From positions 62,001 through 126,000 of the forward strand of contig JAHLKG010000027.1 in the NCBI GenBank assembly GCA_025526995.1: a DNA stretch of 64,000 nt, read 5' to 3'. The notes below the pieces were generated by a model that searched no databases, was not told the origin of the DNA, and saw nothing but the letters and a program-made list of their open reading frames with translations. Origin of the DNA: Powellomyces hirtus (Eukaryota; Chytridiomycota; Chytridiomycetes; Spizellomycetales; Powellomycetaceae). A program made the translations under genes and the position numbers. Shown one piece after another: positions 11,183-22,064 of the stretch (position 1 is its first letter; each line of letters opens with the position of its first letter).

Positions 11183-12953
11183 ATGCCACTGATATTAACA
11201 ACACCTGTGCTCATGCGCCCCAGCATGTGCCTGCGCCTGCAACAGCAGCGCAGGGGTGTCTCGCCATGCATGACCGGTCTGGTGCTACATGGCGCTCTTC
11301 GCTCAGCAAGTGGAGGGTCGCGGAGGGGTAACCATTCAACTACAACTACCACAACACCAGCAACGACTAGCGGCCTAGGAAAGCACATGGATTCGGCGGC
11401 TCAGGCAGAACTGGATGCTCGATTAGCAGCCGTTGTTGGCGAATTCCATGCGCCGGTGCGGTTCGCGATCGCGTACGGTTCAGGAGTGTTCCGCCAGAAA
11501 GGATATAAGCCTACAGCCGTTGGGTCCAAGGTGCGCGCGCGATGAAGAGGGCAAAAAGGGAGAGAACTCCGAACTGGTCTTGAACTCTCGTGATTGACCC
11601 ACAGACGGTCTTTTTCTCCCTTTCTCCCTTTCTATTGGTCGGTCTCGCAGGAGGCACCTATGGTAGACTTTCTATTCGGCGTGACGCACCCCGAACACTG
11701 GCACTCGCTCAACATCCGGCAGAACCGGCACCACTACTCTTCTCTCGCGTACTTTGGCAGCAGTGTTGTTTCCAATGTGCAGGAGAAGATGGGCGCGGGA
11801 TTGTACTTCAACCCGGACGTGCACGTAGCAGGATTGGTAAGGTTCCGGAGAAATGCAGATGGACAGATGTCGATCTGGGTGCGGACGATTTTTAATGAGG
11901 ATCCACTGCTTGTTTAGCGCATCAAGTACGGTGTTGTCTCCATGGATCGGTTAATAAGGGACCTGCATGATTGGGAGACGCTGTATCTGGCGGGCCGACT
12001 CCAGAAACCGGTATGGAACGAGACTAACGTGGAGCTTCCTGCATTCGTAACTGCGACGCTGGACATATACTGAGTCCAAAGCCAGGTCAAAGTTCTTCGC
12101 ACCGACGCTCGGGTGACTCTCGCCAACCGGAGGAACCTGCGCGCCAGTGTGCGGGCAGCCCTACTACTGCTTCCCCCGGAGTTCAGCGAAGAAGAGCTGT
12201 TTTGCGCGATCGCCGGTCTCTCATACACTGGCATGTTGAAGAGGTCGCATTGATGCATTTAATTCTTTGCACGTCGCTCATCCAAGCGCTGTCTTTTCCC
12301 CCACCTTAGGCGACTTCCGAATGAAGATGGGAGAGAACCCACATAAAGTGTTCAACATCGTGTACAGCCAGATGGACTCTTTCCGGGAACTGTACAAGCC
12401 TATTATTGAGGATCTGCCTAATGTCAACTATGTCTCGGAGTCGCAGCTAGTGGTGAGCATTGCTCCATCATGAAAATCCATGTGCGAATTTGCAGCTTGT
12501 CTGTCTAACGCGCCAGATGATGTATTTTAGCAAGATTTAGATGCACGCCTGCGATCCCAGGCAATACAGAAATTGCCCAAACATCTGCATAACAAGATGT
12601 ACCAGTATCACCAGGCTGCCTTGCTGAGGAGCGGAGATGCAGCCGCGAGTGCGACACCAACGAGACCGCCTGAGGAACCAGAGTTCTCATTATCGCTCGT
12701 GGCATCGCCGGATCTGCCCAAATACGTGGAAAAAGGCAGGTTCTCGTTGTCTACGCCCATAAAAGTCGGATTTTGAATGACTGACTCATCGCTCTGATTT
12801 CGTGCAGGCTTGGCGGAGATTGTCCGATGGCCAGCAATAGCGCAATCTCTGAAAGGGATTCTGACCGCAGGATTCTCGAGAGCGCTGATCTACGCAAAGA
12901 ACAAGCTCAAAAAGTCCTTTGCCGCGCGCCCGCCGTCACAGACCACCAAGTAG
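11183..12953 (+). CDS. TAM41: TAM41, mitochondrial CDP-diacylglycerol synthase
   Basis: Seven exons (11183-11530, 11651-11836, 11918-12010, 12086-12230, 12310-12452, 12531-12735, 12808-12953) give 421 aa. TAM41 makes CDP-diacylglycerol from phosphatidic acid and CTP at the matrix face of the inner membrane, the first step to cardiolipin. Residues 1-75 are Arg/Ser/Thr-rich, fitting a presequence. Conserved blocks are [15 protein letters not shown] (nucleotidyltransferase loop), [59 protein letters not shown] and the C-terminal [10 protein letters not shown]. Introns 4 and 6 can only be joined in frame if they begin with GC rather than GT (12231 and 12736). Both split a Gly codon after its first base. 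The intron 5 donor is ambiguous (12450 or 12453), and GTGAGC at 12453 was chosen. AATAAA lies at 13096-13101. Confidence 0.93.
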
Positions 12954-13155
12954 TTTGCTATTGCAAGGAACGTAGCCGCGTTGAGATCTGTTTCAGTATT
13001 TATTAGAGTCCATCGTTACAACGGAGAAACCGAAGTGTTCCAGCTCTTCTACCTCGCTTCCCCTCCGCCACATCTCATACATACCACATTTTGACAATAA
13101 AAAGCATAAAGCACAAACATCTCTATAAAGCTACAAAATGAACGGTCTTGCCAAA

Positions 13156-14393
13156 CTAATGTGATGAATGTTTGCATAGCTGCTCTTGCACTCCTTCTAG
13201 CACGTCACTACACCCATCCATGATCTTTAGGTCTACCAACGGGTCTGCTCGCGTTTCACCCAGCGACAGCACCGCGACCGGCTGTCCAGCTGCTTTGGCG
13301 CGCAAGGCGAGGCGGTACGCAGAGTAGACTTGCAATGACGTGCCGATGCAGAGCAGAGCCTGGGAATCGTCGATGAAACGAAACGTTTGATCCCGCGATT
13401 CGGGTGCGATGTTTTCGCCAAAGAATATGACGCTGCGAGAGGGAATGAAAGTTGTCAAGATAGAATATGTTTTGGAATGGTGTGCGGGAAGACATCATGC
13501 TACCTAGGCTTGTACATTCCCGTCCTGCAGCTCTCACAGTGGGGATATTCGAATCGAGAGTAGTCCCATGCGGTCTCAATGTCACCATCCGGCCGCACCG
13601 CGGTCGAACTGGCAACGTCGCCTTCCCCCGCATTCGGGTTTCTTCTCACCCAATCGACCAGCTCTGGATTGAGGTCCGCGATCGTCTGCTGCCAATCCGC
13701 TCGACTGATGGTATGTTTACATGAAAGGCAATGTACTTTATGCTGAGAGCGGTGTAATTGCGGTTGGTGAGTCTCACTGTCATTCCAAGAACGGCGCCGA
13801 AGGTCTTCAAGCGTACCAGCGTCCCGTGCATCTCCACAATACCCTCCCCTCTATGCAGGCCATCTACATTTTGCGTTATCAACCCGCTTATCCATTCTTC
13901 TTCCTGCAGCCCGTGCACAGCATGATGCGATCGATTAGGACGAGCTCGCATAATCCGCGGGAAACCAAGAAACGACCGTGACCAGTACCGCTGTCGAATC
14001 GAGTGGGCGGATATGAATTCTTGAAATCGGATAGGGCGGTAATCCTTAAAATCACATGCCGTGTGAACAAATCGAACGAGCGCCAACCCCTTCAAGGCGG
14101 AGTTCCAGGGTGACAGCGGACCGCAGTGGGTACCTTGTTTTTCACATATATACCTGGTCATACAGGATTGAGGTTAGGTATTGTCCGTTGTGTGCTTGGT
14201 TTCCGAGAGACTCTCGGTCGGAGACGGTATAGATATATATACCTCGAGGACCACGGTAGTCTGGTACGCCGCTGTCAGTAGATATTCCGGCGCCTGTCAG
14301 GACCGTCAGATGCCCCTCTGCTCGCTTTATGAATTCTGCCAGTTGGACGACATATTTTTGGGTTTGTGGTGTTTTCAATAGTAACGCGGCCAT
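13156..14393 (-). CDS. SIRT4-like mitochondrial class II sirtuin
   Basis: Five exons, 14393-14243, 14154-14135, 14044-13817, 13742-13504 and 13432-13156, give 304 aa. Sirtuins use NAD+ to remove acyl groups from lysines, and SIRT4-type enzymes act in mitochondria. Motifs are VLTGAGISTDSGVPDYRGPRG (NAD loop, 31-51), RQRYWSRSFLGFP, ITQNVDGLH and the catalytic-His block EMHGTL. A first zinc pair is in HCLSC, a second in HCESC, then MYKPSVIFFGE, GTSLQVYSAYRL and a C-terminal Rossmann end. The order and spacing match SIRT4 better than the Sir2/SIRT1 group. Exon 2 is a 20-nt microexon coding IYVKNK, which fills the position of the human GLYARTD segment. The upstream frame closes at a stop, so the ATG at 14393 is the first in-frame start. 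An earlier exon with a targeting peptide cannot be excluded. Confidence 0.9.
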
Positions 14394-15081
14394 TGGTGTA
14401 CTCGTCGCCCGCAAGTCGGCAGCTTTGGGCTCTTTCGAGAATAGACTTGTCACTTTGCTCTCCCAGTCTCATGAAGCCAGATGCTAAATGCAACCAGGCA
14501 AGCGATCCCGTGTTTGGGGATGATGGACAGAGCCAAGAAGAACAAGGCGGGGCGTTTGCGTGGCGTTGGCGTGGCGTTCAAACAGGACGACTCTGACGCG
14601 TTGATGGCCACTTACAGTACGTGAAACAGAAAGGAACGAACAAACGAACGAACAAACGAACGAACCAACGAACGAAACGGATCAACAGAACGCGAAGGTT
14701 TGTGTCGGTCACAATGCGGTGAGAGGAGTCCCGTGGAAGGCCCAATTTAGAAGGAAAGAACGCGCCTCCTCGTCATTCCATTTACGGTGCGTGTGTTGCA
14801 GTGGGCAGTCACACCTCTGTATCATATCGTAAACGGGACAAAATGAGGCTTGAAAAGAGGCTTGAAAAGAGGCGGTGGATGGTGACGTTTGTGGGGAATT
14901 GCAGGTTTGGCTGGCTGGCAAACACTGGCAGGCAGGCGGTCCAAAACAAAAAATATCACACTTCCAAAACTCATCCCATTTGAATAAAAGCACAGTCTGT
15001 CCTCCCCCTTCTCGTCGCCCCCGATCGATATCCCCCATATACACACCCTCCTCTCCTCATCACATCACATCACATCGCATC
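14394..15081. other. Divergent intergenic region upstream of sirtuin and GPI protein
   Basis: This holds a tetranucleotide repeat (listed separately) and, near the GPI-protein gene, GAATAAAAG at about 14980-14988 as a possible TATA element some 95 bp before the ATG. A C-rich leader and a CACAT repeat at 15059-15079 form the likely 5' UTR. No gene is seen. Confidence 0.5.
14633..14679. repeat. Imperfect AACG/AACA tetranucleotide repeat
   Basis: About a dozen tandem units of AACG with interspersed AACA and AACC lie in the divergent intergenic region. It is a simple microsatellite. Confidence 0.85.
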
Positions 15082-16083
15082 ATGCGATTCACACTGTCAT
15101 CCCTTCTCGTCACCGCGTTGGCCACCTCCGTCTACGCCGACATCAACAACCTCACGACGTACCCTGACGACGAGTGCGGCCGGGACCTTCTCATCGACGA
15201 CTTTCGCGCCTCGCGAAGAGGCGTCCTCAAAATCCCGGGTGAAACCATCACCCGACAACTCAACCTTCTCGAAGCCGACTATGGCCAGGGGCCCAACCCA
15301 GACTCGCTCAACTACACCATTGATACCACAGCGGGCGTCGTCCGCATCGTCTCAGGCCCACAACCTGTTGGCCAGGACAATTACTGGTTCTCCAAATTCG
15401 ACCCCAATGCGTGCTTCAACACTACCAACTGGTACGCGATTGCGTTCGACTTGGTCGGTCCCCCGGGCGGCGCCTTCACCACCACCCTCACGCAAAAGAA
15501 CCCCGACTGCATTGACCGAACCCCCGGTTTGTCGGACTCGGACTACATCCCGATTTCCAAGTATGTCACGCTGGACGGCACAAAGCAACCCGTTGTCATG
15601 CCGTTTGCCGACTTTAGCCGAAATATCGCGGGAGGGGCTTTTGACTTGGTTCATCTCAAGGATTGGACATTGAACCACTTTTTGCCAGTGGGTTCCGTGT
15701 GGGAGATCTCCAACCTCCGCCTCATCCGCCCCTGTGGCCCAAGTGCCCCCGCAGTTCCTATTCCTGCTCCCCCAGCTGCTTCCACCACCGCTCTCTCTGC
15801 TGCCCCAGCTGCCACAACTATTTCTGCTGCCCCAGCAGCCACAACTACGCCCCTGCCGGGAGCTGGCACTGGCACTGGCACCGGGACAGGAACTGGAACT
15901 GGCACTGGTATTGGCACTGACACTGACGCTAGCACTGGCACTGGAAGCGGAACCGGAACCGGTGCGCCAGCAACCTCCACCCCTCCTGCCGAGGACGTGC
16001 AACACAGCTCGGCGTCTAAGACGCTGACGGGCTTTGTGACCCTGGTCTTTGGTGTCGTCGGCGCCTTCCTGGGGGCGTGGTAA
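15082..16083 (+). CDS. Secreted GPI-anchored cell-surface protein, family unknown
   Basis: One exon encodes 333 aa. Residues 1-20 are a classical signal peptide (MRFTLSSLLVTALATSVYA, cut before Asp). Residues about 21-215 form a globular domain starting LLIDDFRASRRG and including NSL/NYT and NTT N-glycosylation sequons, GQDNYWFSKFD, ISKYVTLDG and VGSVWEISNLRLIRPCG. The pattern is beta-rich, like carbohydrate-binding jelly-roll folds, but I cannot name the family. From about 215 to 300 follows an Ala/Thr/Ser/Pro and then a Gly-Thr repeat linker of the O-mannosylated stalk type. The end SSASKTLTGFVTLVFGVVGAF has a small-residue omega region and a hydrophobic tail, as in GPI signals. The protein is likely displayed on the plasma membrane or wall. 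AATAAA at 16231-16236. Confidence 0.85.
   Translation: MRFTLSSLLVTALATSVYADINNLTTYPDDECGRDLLIDDFRASRRGVLKIPGETITRQLNLLEADYGQGPNPDSLNYTIDTTAGVVRIVSGPQPVGQDNYWFSKFDPNACFNTTNWYAIAFDLVGPPGGAFTTTLTQKNPDCIDRTPGLSDSDYIPISKYVTLDGTKQPVVMPFADFSRNIAGGAFDLVHLKDWTLNHFLPVGSVWEISNLRLIRPCGPSAPAVPIPAPPAASTTALSAAPAATTISAAPAATTTPLPGAGTGTGTGTGTGTGTGIGTDTDASTGTGSGTGTGAPATSTPPAEDVQHSSASKTLTGFVTLVFGVVGAFLGAW
15865..15963 (+). repeat. Hexanucleotide repeat encoding a Gly-Thr stalk
   Basis: About 16 imperfect copies of a GGCACT-like unit encode alternating Gly and Thr residues in the stalk of the GPI protein. Copy number is likely variable between strains. Confidence 0.85.
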
Positions 16084-16572
16084 ATAAACCCCATCCCCCC
16101 CTTTTAGCAGTCCTAGCTCGCCTCGCCCCCCGAAGTAGCGCAGCTAAGCTAGCTATATTAGACAGCAGTAGCCCTAGAATCGTGTTTTTGTGTCCCTTCA
16201 CAGTAGACCGACAGATTTGATAGGGATAGAAATAAATTAAATTATTCATTCACAAACGTCAGGGTGGCTGGTGCTCGACCCTGTTGCCGACTTCTTCGGA
16301 TGTAATGATATTCTTCATTGCGGAGTTGGATGTGTGATTTGGGAGAAACCCTCATCAAGATCAGGAGCGGTGCCTAATTGCAGCCAATGCACGAGGGCGG
16401 GCTGGTTAACTTATAATACAAGGGTTGATTGGCATACGTGCGAGAAGTATGAAGCGTGAGATGAAATCGGTAAAATCGCAATTCATGCTCTTGGTTGCTG
16501 GTAGGTAGATATGCAGGTAGGTTGAGACAGTAAATGTATATATACCGTAGTACTGTTCCCGACGTAGTTTGT
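16084..16572. other. Tail-to-tail intergenic region
   Basis: This carries the 3' UTR of the GPI protein and of SEC5. No gene is seen. Confidence 0.5.
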
Positions 16573-19500
16573 TTATGCCGCCACCTCCCTAAAACACGAA
16601 AACTGCACACTCGTCGCCCGTTTCGCATCCGTCAGTAACAATTTAACCCGCGCGAGTAGTTCATCCTTCTGCGCCTGCGTCGGCGGGTGCGACTGAGAAT
16701 GGGACCGCGTATGTGTAGACCAGTGTGGGGTGGTGGTGGGTTCAGAATCAAGGTCGTTATGGTCGTTTGAGGTTGCTTTTTCAAGATCGGTCCCGGCCCC
16801 CCGTTCAATTGAATCGTACACGAGCGCGAGGAGGTGCGTCGTTGCTTCGGTTTCGTAGGGGGTTAGGGTTTGGTGGATGAATTGGGTTTCGAGTGTTGCC
16901 TAAAAGAAAAACAAAGAATAATGCGAGTTCCGATTTGTTAGTTCGGGTTGCTGTACGTTGGCCGAGTCGATAAACTAACCAACTAACTAACTAACTACTG
17001 GAAAAAAAAAGAATGACATTACCTGCAACAACCCACCCCAACTAAACTCGGCGACCTTCCTCACCGCATCCAATAGATCTGCCGCCAAATTCAGAAACAG
17101 ATCCTGCAGGACGCGTCGGACCAAGGCGCGTGACACGGCACTGACCGTCGCGTGGACGGCGACAAGGTGCAGGAGCAGGCGGAAGACGTACGGGCGGACT
17201 TCTAGAAAAACAAAACCACCCACAAAAAAAGAAAAAAAAAATGAGAATTCGAGAGAGAAGAAAAGCGGGGTTGCGTTTGTTGGGGTTAGGGGTTTTACCT
17301 TGGGGTCGCGTGAGTCCCGCCCAATCGAGCCCTTCGAAGAGAATGCCGTTACGGATGACGGAGGAGAGAGGGGACGCGGTGCGGCGGATGTAGTTGGAGA
17401 AGAGGAGGGAGTCGAGGCGCAGCATTGCGGTGTGGAGGTTCTGAGAAAGCAAAAGATAGTGTCTATATTAGTCAGGGGGTTGAGAAAGAACAGGCGGGGG
17501 AGGACGCAAATATGTGTGTGTGAATCCTCACTTGGTAATCGGGTCCACTGGTGGATGCCCCAAATTTATCATGATACAGCGCAACAAGTTTCGGCACCGC
17601 TTGTTTACGCAGGTACTGGAGGTTGCAGAGCGTGACGAGGATGCGAACGTCCTAAAAAAAAAAAGAGAGAGACGCCATTCGTTACACACACACACACCGC
17701 ATGATGGATTTTGCGTGTGTGAAAACCCGCCTCTTACCGTTTGCGCAATATCCAAATCCTTGACTCTGCGTTTCCATATCGGTGTATTTCCCATCAGGGC
17801 GCGGGTTTCGTACCCGGGAACACCACCACCACCGCACACGCCTTTTTCGGCTTGGTACGACGTTTCCCCACAGACAGCGCCCCACAGCAGCCCATCGAGA
17901 ATCGCAAACATGGAGGCGTCGAAACAGGTTTTCACTTTACCGTGATCCGCTGCTGCGGCGGGACTCGTATTGGTGTTGTTACTGTTACTGTAGCTATTGC
18001 TGTTGGTGGTTGTGGTGGATTTCACATTGACGATCCGGTGGAGGCAGCGGAGAACGTAGGTGTGCAGGCGGTAGAAGAGTTTGAGCAGCGTGGTCGAGTC
18101 TGTCGTGAGGGCGTGGATGGCATTCAAGGGTTGTGACGCGGTGGAGAGCGGCGGCGCGGGGGCGGATGTAGACGGGAGGAGGGATGCGGATGTGGACGTG
18201 AGTGGTGCTGTTGCGGTGGTGGTGGTTGTTGTTGTGTCTTGCTCAAAGGACCAGTCTTCGTATTTGTGGAATGCGCGAGATTCTAAACACAGCCCACACA
18301 ACACACACAAGTCCGTTAGTTACGGAGTTAATTAGTTCCTTTAACAAAACCCCCACCCCTCTTTTTGTGCGTGTCACAAACTACTTTTCTGTCTATCTTA
18401 CCGTCGACGACGCCCTCACACACGACCACGACGGCGCGTTCCCTTACACTCGCGACGCCGCGCGCCAACGCCGCGGCAATCTCCTCATCGCCCACAATCC
18501 GGATCGCGCGGAACTGGTCTTGGCAGCGCACGAGTTCCGCCATGATTTTGATGAAAAAGAAACACGCCGTCAGCGGGTGCGCGGTCAGGAACGCCGCGTG
18601 GTGGAACGGGAGCTGCGGGAGGGGAGTCGACGACGCTGATGCTGCGGTTATCGACGGTTGGGGCGGGGAGTCGGTGTCGGATACAATCAGCGTTGGCGTT
18701 GCCGTACTAGTTGCGTCAGTAGGAGTCGGAGTCCTCTCCGCATCCACCACGGCTCTGATATTCCGCAACGGCACATCGGTCCAAAACGCCTTTGCCAGCA
18801 TGGTCGTAAACGCGCCGACAAGGGTCGCGATGCGGGTATGGCACATGTCCAATTTCTTGGCATCCAGCCGCCGTTTCTTGTACGTTGCATCAGCGGACCC
18901 CGCTGTCTCGCCCGCCGCGTTCAAGTTGGGTTTTTTCACGAGGCGCCCCCCGCAGTACATCCGACACAGTTTCCAGAACTCCGGGAGCGTGTCGGTGAGG
19001 ATGGTCGTGAGCGTGCGGATGAGCGTGTGCGTTGCGCGAAGTTGTTGGATGTGGAGGTCGTCGGCTAGGGCAAAGTTTCAAAAAAATAATATAAAAGTCA
19101 ATAGGTGACTGTGTGTGTAGTATTTGTGTGCCTACTTTACCATATGCGACTTCAAATTCCTGTGATCGCACGATATTCAGTGCCCGACGGAGCTCCGCGA
19201 GCGTGAAGACGGATGCGGGGCGGCGCGAGGAGGTCGTGTCCGCATTCGCTAGTGCTGAAAAAAAAAAAAAAAAAAAAAAAATTTACACACACAAAAGCGC
19301 GGTACTATTCACTTGTAATAGATAGCGATAGCCGTCGCGTCTCAAGAGCCTAAACATGGCTAGCTAGGTGGACCCAGTTCACATCTGCTGTGCCCCTTAC
19401 CTTCCAAAACCCGCACATGCTCCTCGTACGCGTTCGCCAGGCGGTTCTGAATCCACTCGTACTGCTTTTCGAGGTACATGTGGACGGGGTCGGGTTCGGC

Positions 19501-21146
19501 TTTGAGGTCAATGAGAAACCTGGGGGAGGAGGTTGATAATAGCAGAAGGGGTGGGATGTCAATTTCGCGAATGGGAGCAGATGGATGGATGGTAACTTTT
19601 GTATGTGTGAGGCCGCCCGCTCTTACGTCAAATACTTTTCCTGGACCTCGAGGCGGTCCCAATTCTCACTCAACCTGGCAAACAGTTTTTCTCTCGCCTT
19701 TTCCACAATCGCGGTCACCTCGCTCCACACCTTTTCAAACACTAGTTTATGATGGATGGGCAAGAGGGCATCCTTCTCCTTTGCATTCGGGATGGTGGCG
19801 GTGGTGGTACTACTGTTGTTATTCATGCGTCGATTCTGATTTTGTTCTCCAAACGACATGTGCATCAAGTACGCGCCCTTTTGGTAATCCCGGACGAGGG
19901 CGTCATATTTTTTCTTGTTGAGGTACGTCCGCAGCATTGAGGGGAGGTTGAAGAAGAATTTCCATTGCGAGAGGACGGCGAGCGTGGACCGGATTTTCTC
20001 GGCTTGTGTGCGACGCGTCAGGAGGGGCTTGTAGAGCGTTGTGGCGTCGATTTGGACGGCTGGGGGAGCGCGAGAGGGCAGTAATTTAGTCTGTTAGTGG
20101 GGGTGCAGTGGAGAATGGAGGGAAAGGGGGGAGAAGGGTTGCTTACCGTCAATGGCGTTGTCAAAGGGAGCGATGCCGTAGTCTTGCGAGGAGATCAAGT
20201 TGCGTGCTTTCATTTGGTCGTAAAATGCTAGTCATTCCCAAAAGAACGAAATGCCAAAAAAGGTAAGCTAAGCACTCGTAGCTCGGCATTACGTCCACGG
20301 AGGGCTCCTGGGGGGGGGGGGGGGTCGTCGTCGTTTTTCACCTACAATCAATCGTACTCTTGGCACTCACAAACTTTGCAAAATGGGTCTTGACGAGATT
20401 TTTGATCACATCCTCCTTCTGCCCAATCGCGTCCTTGAGATTCTCGGCGCCCGTCTCCAGATCCCGGTACGATGTTGCGCGGTGCACCTGGCGCAGAAAC
20501 AATTTCGCATCAAACGTCCGGCTACTGATCAGCAGCGACGACAGCGGGTCTAGCCGCGCATCCGTGGTGGGTCCGGCGAGGGATTCAGTATGAGTATGGC
20601 TAGTGGGCCGACGTCCCCGGTGGCGGATGACCGAGTCGCGGATACCCAGCGGGTCGGAGGTGTCGAGAGGGGCGTCGTCGACGGGTGGTGCTGGGGTCGG
20701 GTTGGATGTGGGGATGAGGGGGTCCGAGGCCGGGATGTTGCCGTCCGAGGACTGTTGGTCTCGGGTGTCGGACCACGTTTGGGGGTACATTGTTTTAAGC
20801 CCGTAGAATTCCATCACTAGACGCAAAAAGCGTCCGCATGTAAGCCCAACAAGGTCCCCTTCCGATTTAGTTGCCTGAATTTCGACGCGCACGTACCCGA
20901 ATCCTGCTCCTCGACAGACCAACTCGCCACGGGCCGTTTCTGATCATGGCTACGCCTGTCACGTTCGTCGTCGTCGTCATCATCATCATCATTATCGTCG
21001 TCCTCGTCCTCCTCATTGTCATTCTCGCTTTCTGAGGACTTGTCGCGCCCGTCTTCTTGATCGTCCTCATCGTCGTCACGGAGGTTGTGGGCTTGGCGGG
21101 CGGAGACGCGGGGCGCGGATGCTGTGGAGCGGGATGCGACTGACAT
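16573..21146 (-). CDS. SEC5: Exocyst complex subunit SEC5 (EXOC2)
   Basis: Twelve exons on the minus strand give 1147 aa: 21146-20897, 20816-20346, 20227-20147, 20059-19627, 19519-19401, 19254-19141, 19064-18402, 18282-17738, 17651-17532, 17440-17299, 17201-17023, 16899-16573. SEC5 is a helical-rod subunit of the octameric exocyst that tethers secretory vesicles to the plasma membrane. The diagnostic N-terminal core begins MEFYGLKTMYPQTWSD, then FDAKLFLRQVHRATSYRDLE, HFAKFVSAKSTIDSFY and LISSQDYGIAPFDNAI. Later blocks are LTRRTQAEKIRSTL, LPSMLRTYLNKKKYDALVRD, QYEWIQNRLANAYEEHVRVL and EVRPYVFRLLLHLVAVHA. Residues 24-66 are very acidic (an Asp/Glu run). Low-complexity Thr/Ser inserts lie in exons 7 and 8. 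Several acceptor sites follow unusually long T tracts. Intron 2 contains a 15-nt C run. Confidence 0.94.
19258..19281. repeat. 24-nt homopolymer at a SEC5 3' splice site
   Basis: An uninterrupted run of 24 A on the plus strand is a T tract ending one base before the CAG acceptor of SEC5 exon 6 on the minus strand. Confidence 0.8.
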
Positions 21147-21183
21147 TGTGATAAACGTGGGGAAACGTGCGAAGAGAAAAGGC

Positions 21184-21215
<32 letters not shown>

Positions 21216-22064
21216 CGAATACAGAAACAGAGTTGCAGAAAGCCACGGTTTGGGTTTTGGGGGAGGCCGGCAAAAGCTGTCAAGGCGCGTGTTGGCGGGT
21301 GGCGCAGGCTGTCGCTGACGTGAGGACATTTTGGCTCGTGATCCCACGTGAGACGATACGAATACCATGACGACCGTTTCGACATTCTAATAAAAAAGAA
21401 AGGCGCCCGCCCAGCTGACCATTTGCTTTGGCAATCAATCAATCAATCAAGTCGACTTCTGCTGACATCCAACTGACAAAGCAACACTGAACACGCCTTC
21501 CTTCTTACTTACTTACTTGGTCTGTTCAGCAAACGTTACTAAGGTATCGATTTCGCTTTAAAGGTGTGTGCAAGTGCGAGAGTAGCGTGCGCACCCACTT
21601 TAGCGTAGTTTGTCTGTCTGTCTATTCGTATATTCAGCGTATTTACTGAACACGCCCCCCACTCTCTCTTGCCCCTGGCTGTAATAGTTGTGAGTTGACG
21701 CGTTCGGCCTCCCTGCCTACCTAATACCTTGTGCAATCAACCCAAACAGTGTACGTACACATTCTCACACTTGCACGTCCGGACACCCCACTATCCATAG
21801 TAGGTTTACCTAAGGAAGAGGGCTTCCCCCCTGTCTATTCCCGCTTGTTTCTTTATCGTCTTTTCTGGAGGCCTCCGACTGTCACTGTTGCAGTCAAAGC
21901 TCACCCTGCATTGCGTTTCTCCCCCATCTCTTGTCAGCAGTCCTCGTCAGCAACTTACGTTATTAGCTATCCCCCGTTCGGACAAGCTCACGTCATATTC
22001 TCACAACAAGAGCAAGCTTGTTTGCGTTGCTGACCTACTATTCCTGCCTGTTATCGACCTCACC
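21147..22064. other. Divergent intergenic region of SEC5 and the bZIP gene
   Basis: This contains a TAGA tetranucleotide microsatellite (about eight units, 21184-21214) in the likely SEC5 leader, an E-box CACGTG at 21345-21350, AATC repeats at about 21431-21449 and a GTCT repeat near 21611-21622. The last 200 bp before the bZIP ATG are C/T-rich, as in a long 5' leader. No gene is seen. Confidence 0.55.

Noticed and set aside
20310..20324. 15-nt G run as a possible regulatory G-quadruplex
   Set aside because: It lies inside SEC5 intron 2 and is a simple homopolymer. There is no further evidence for a function.
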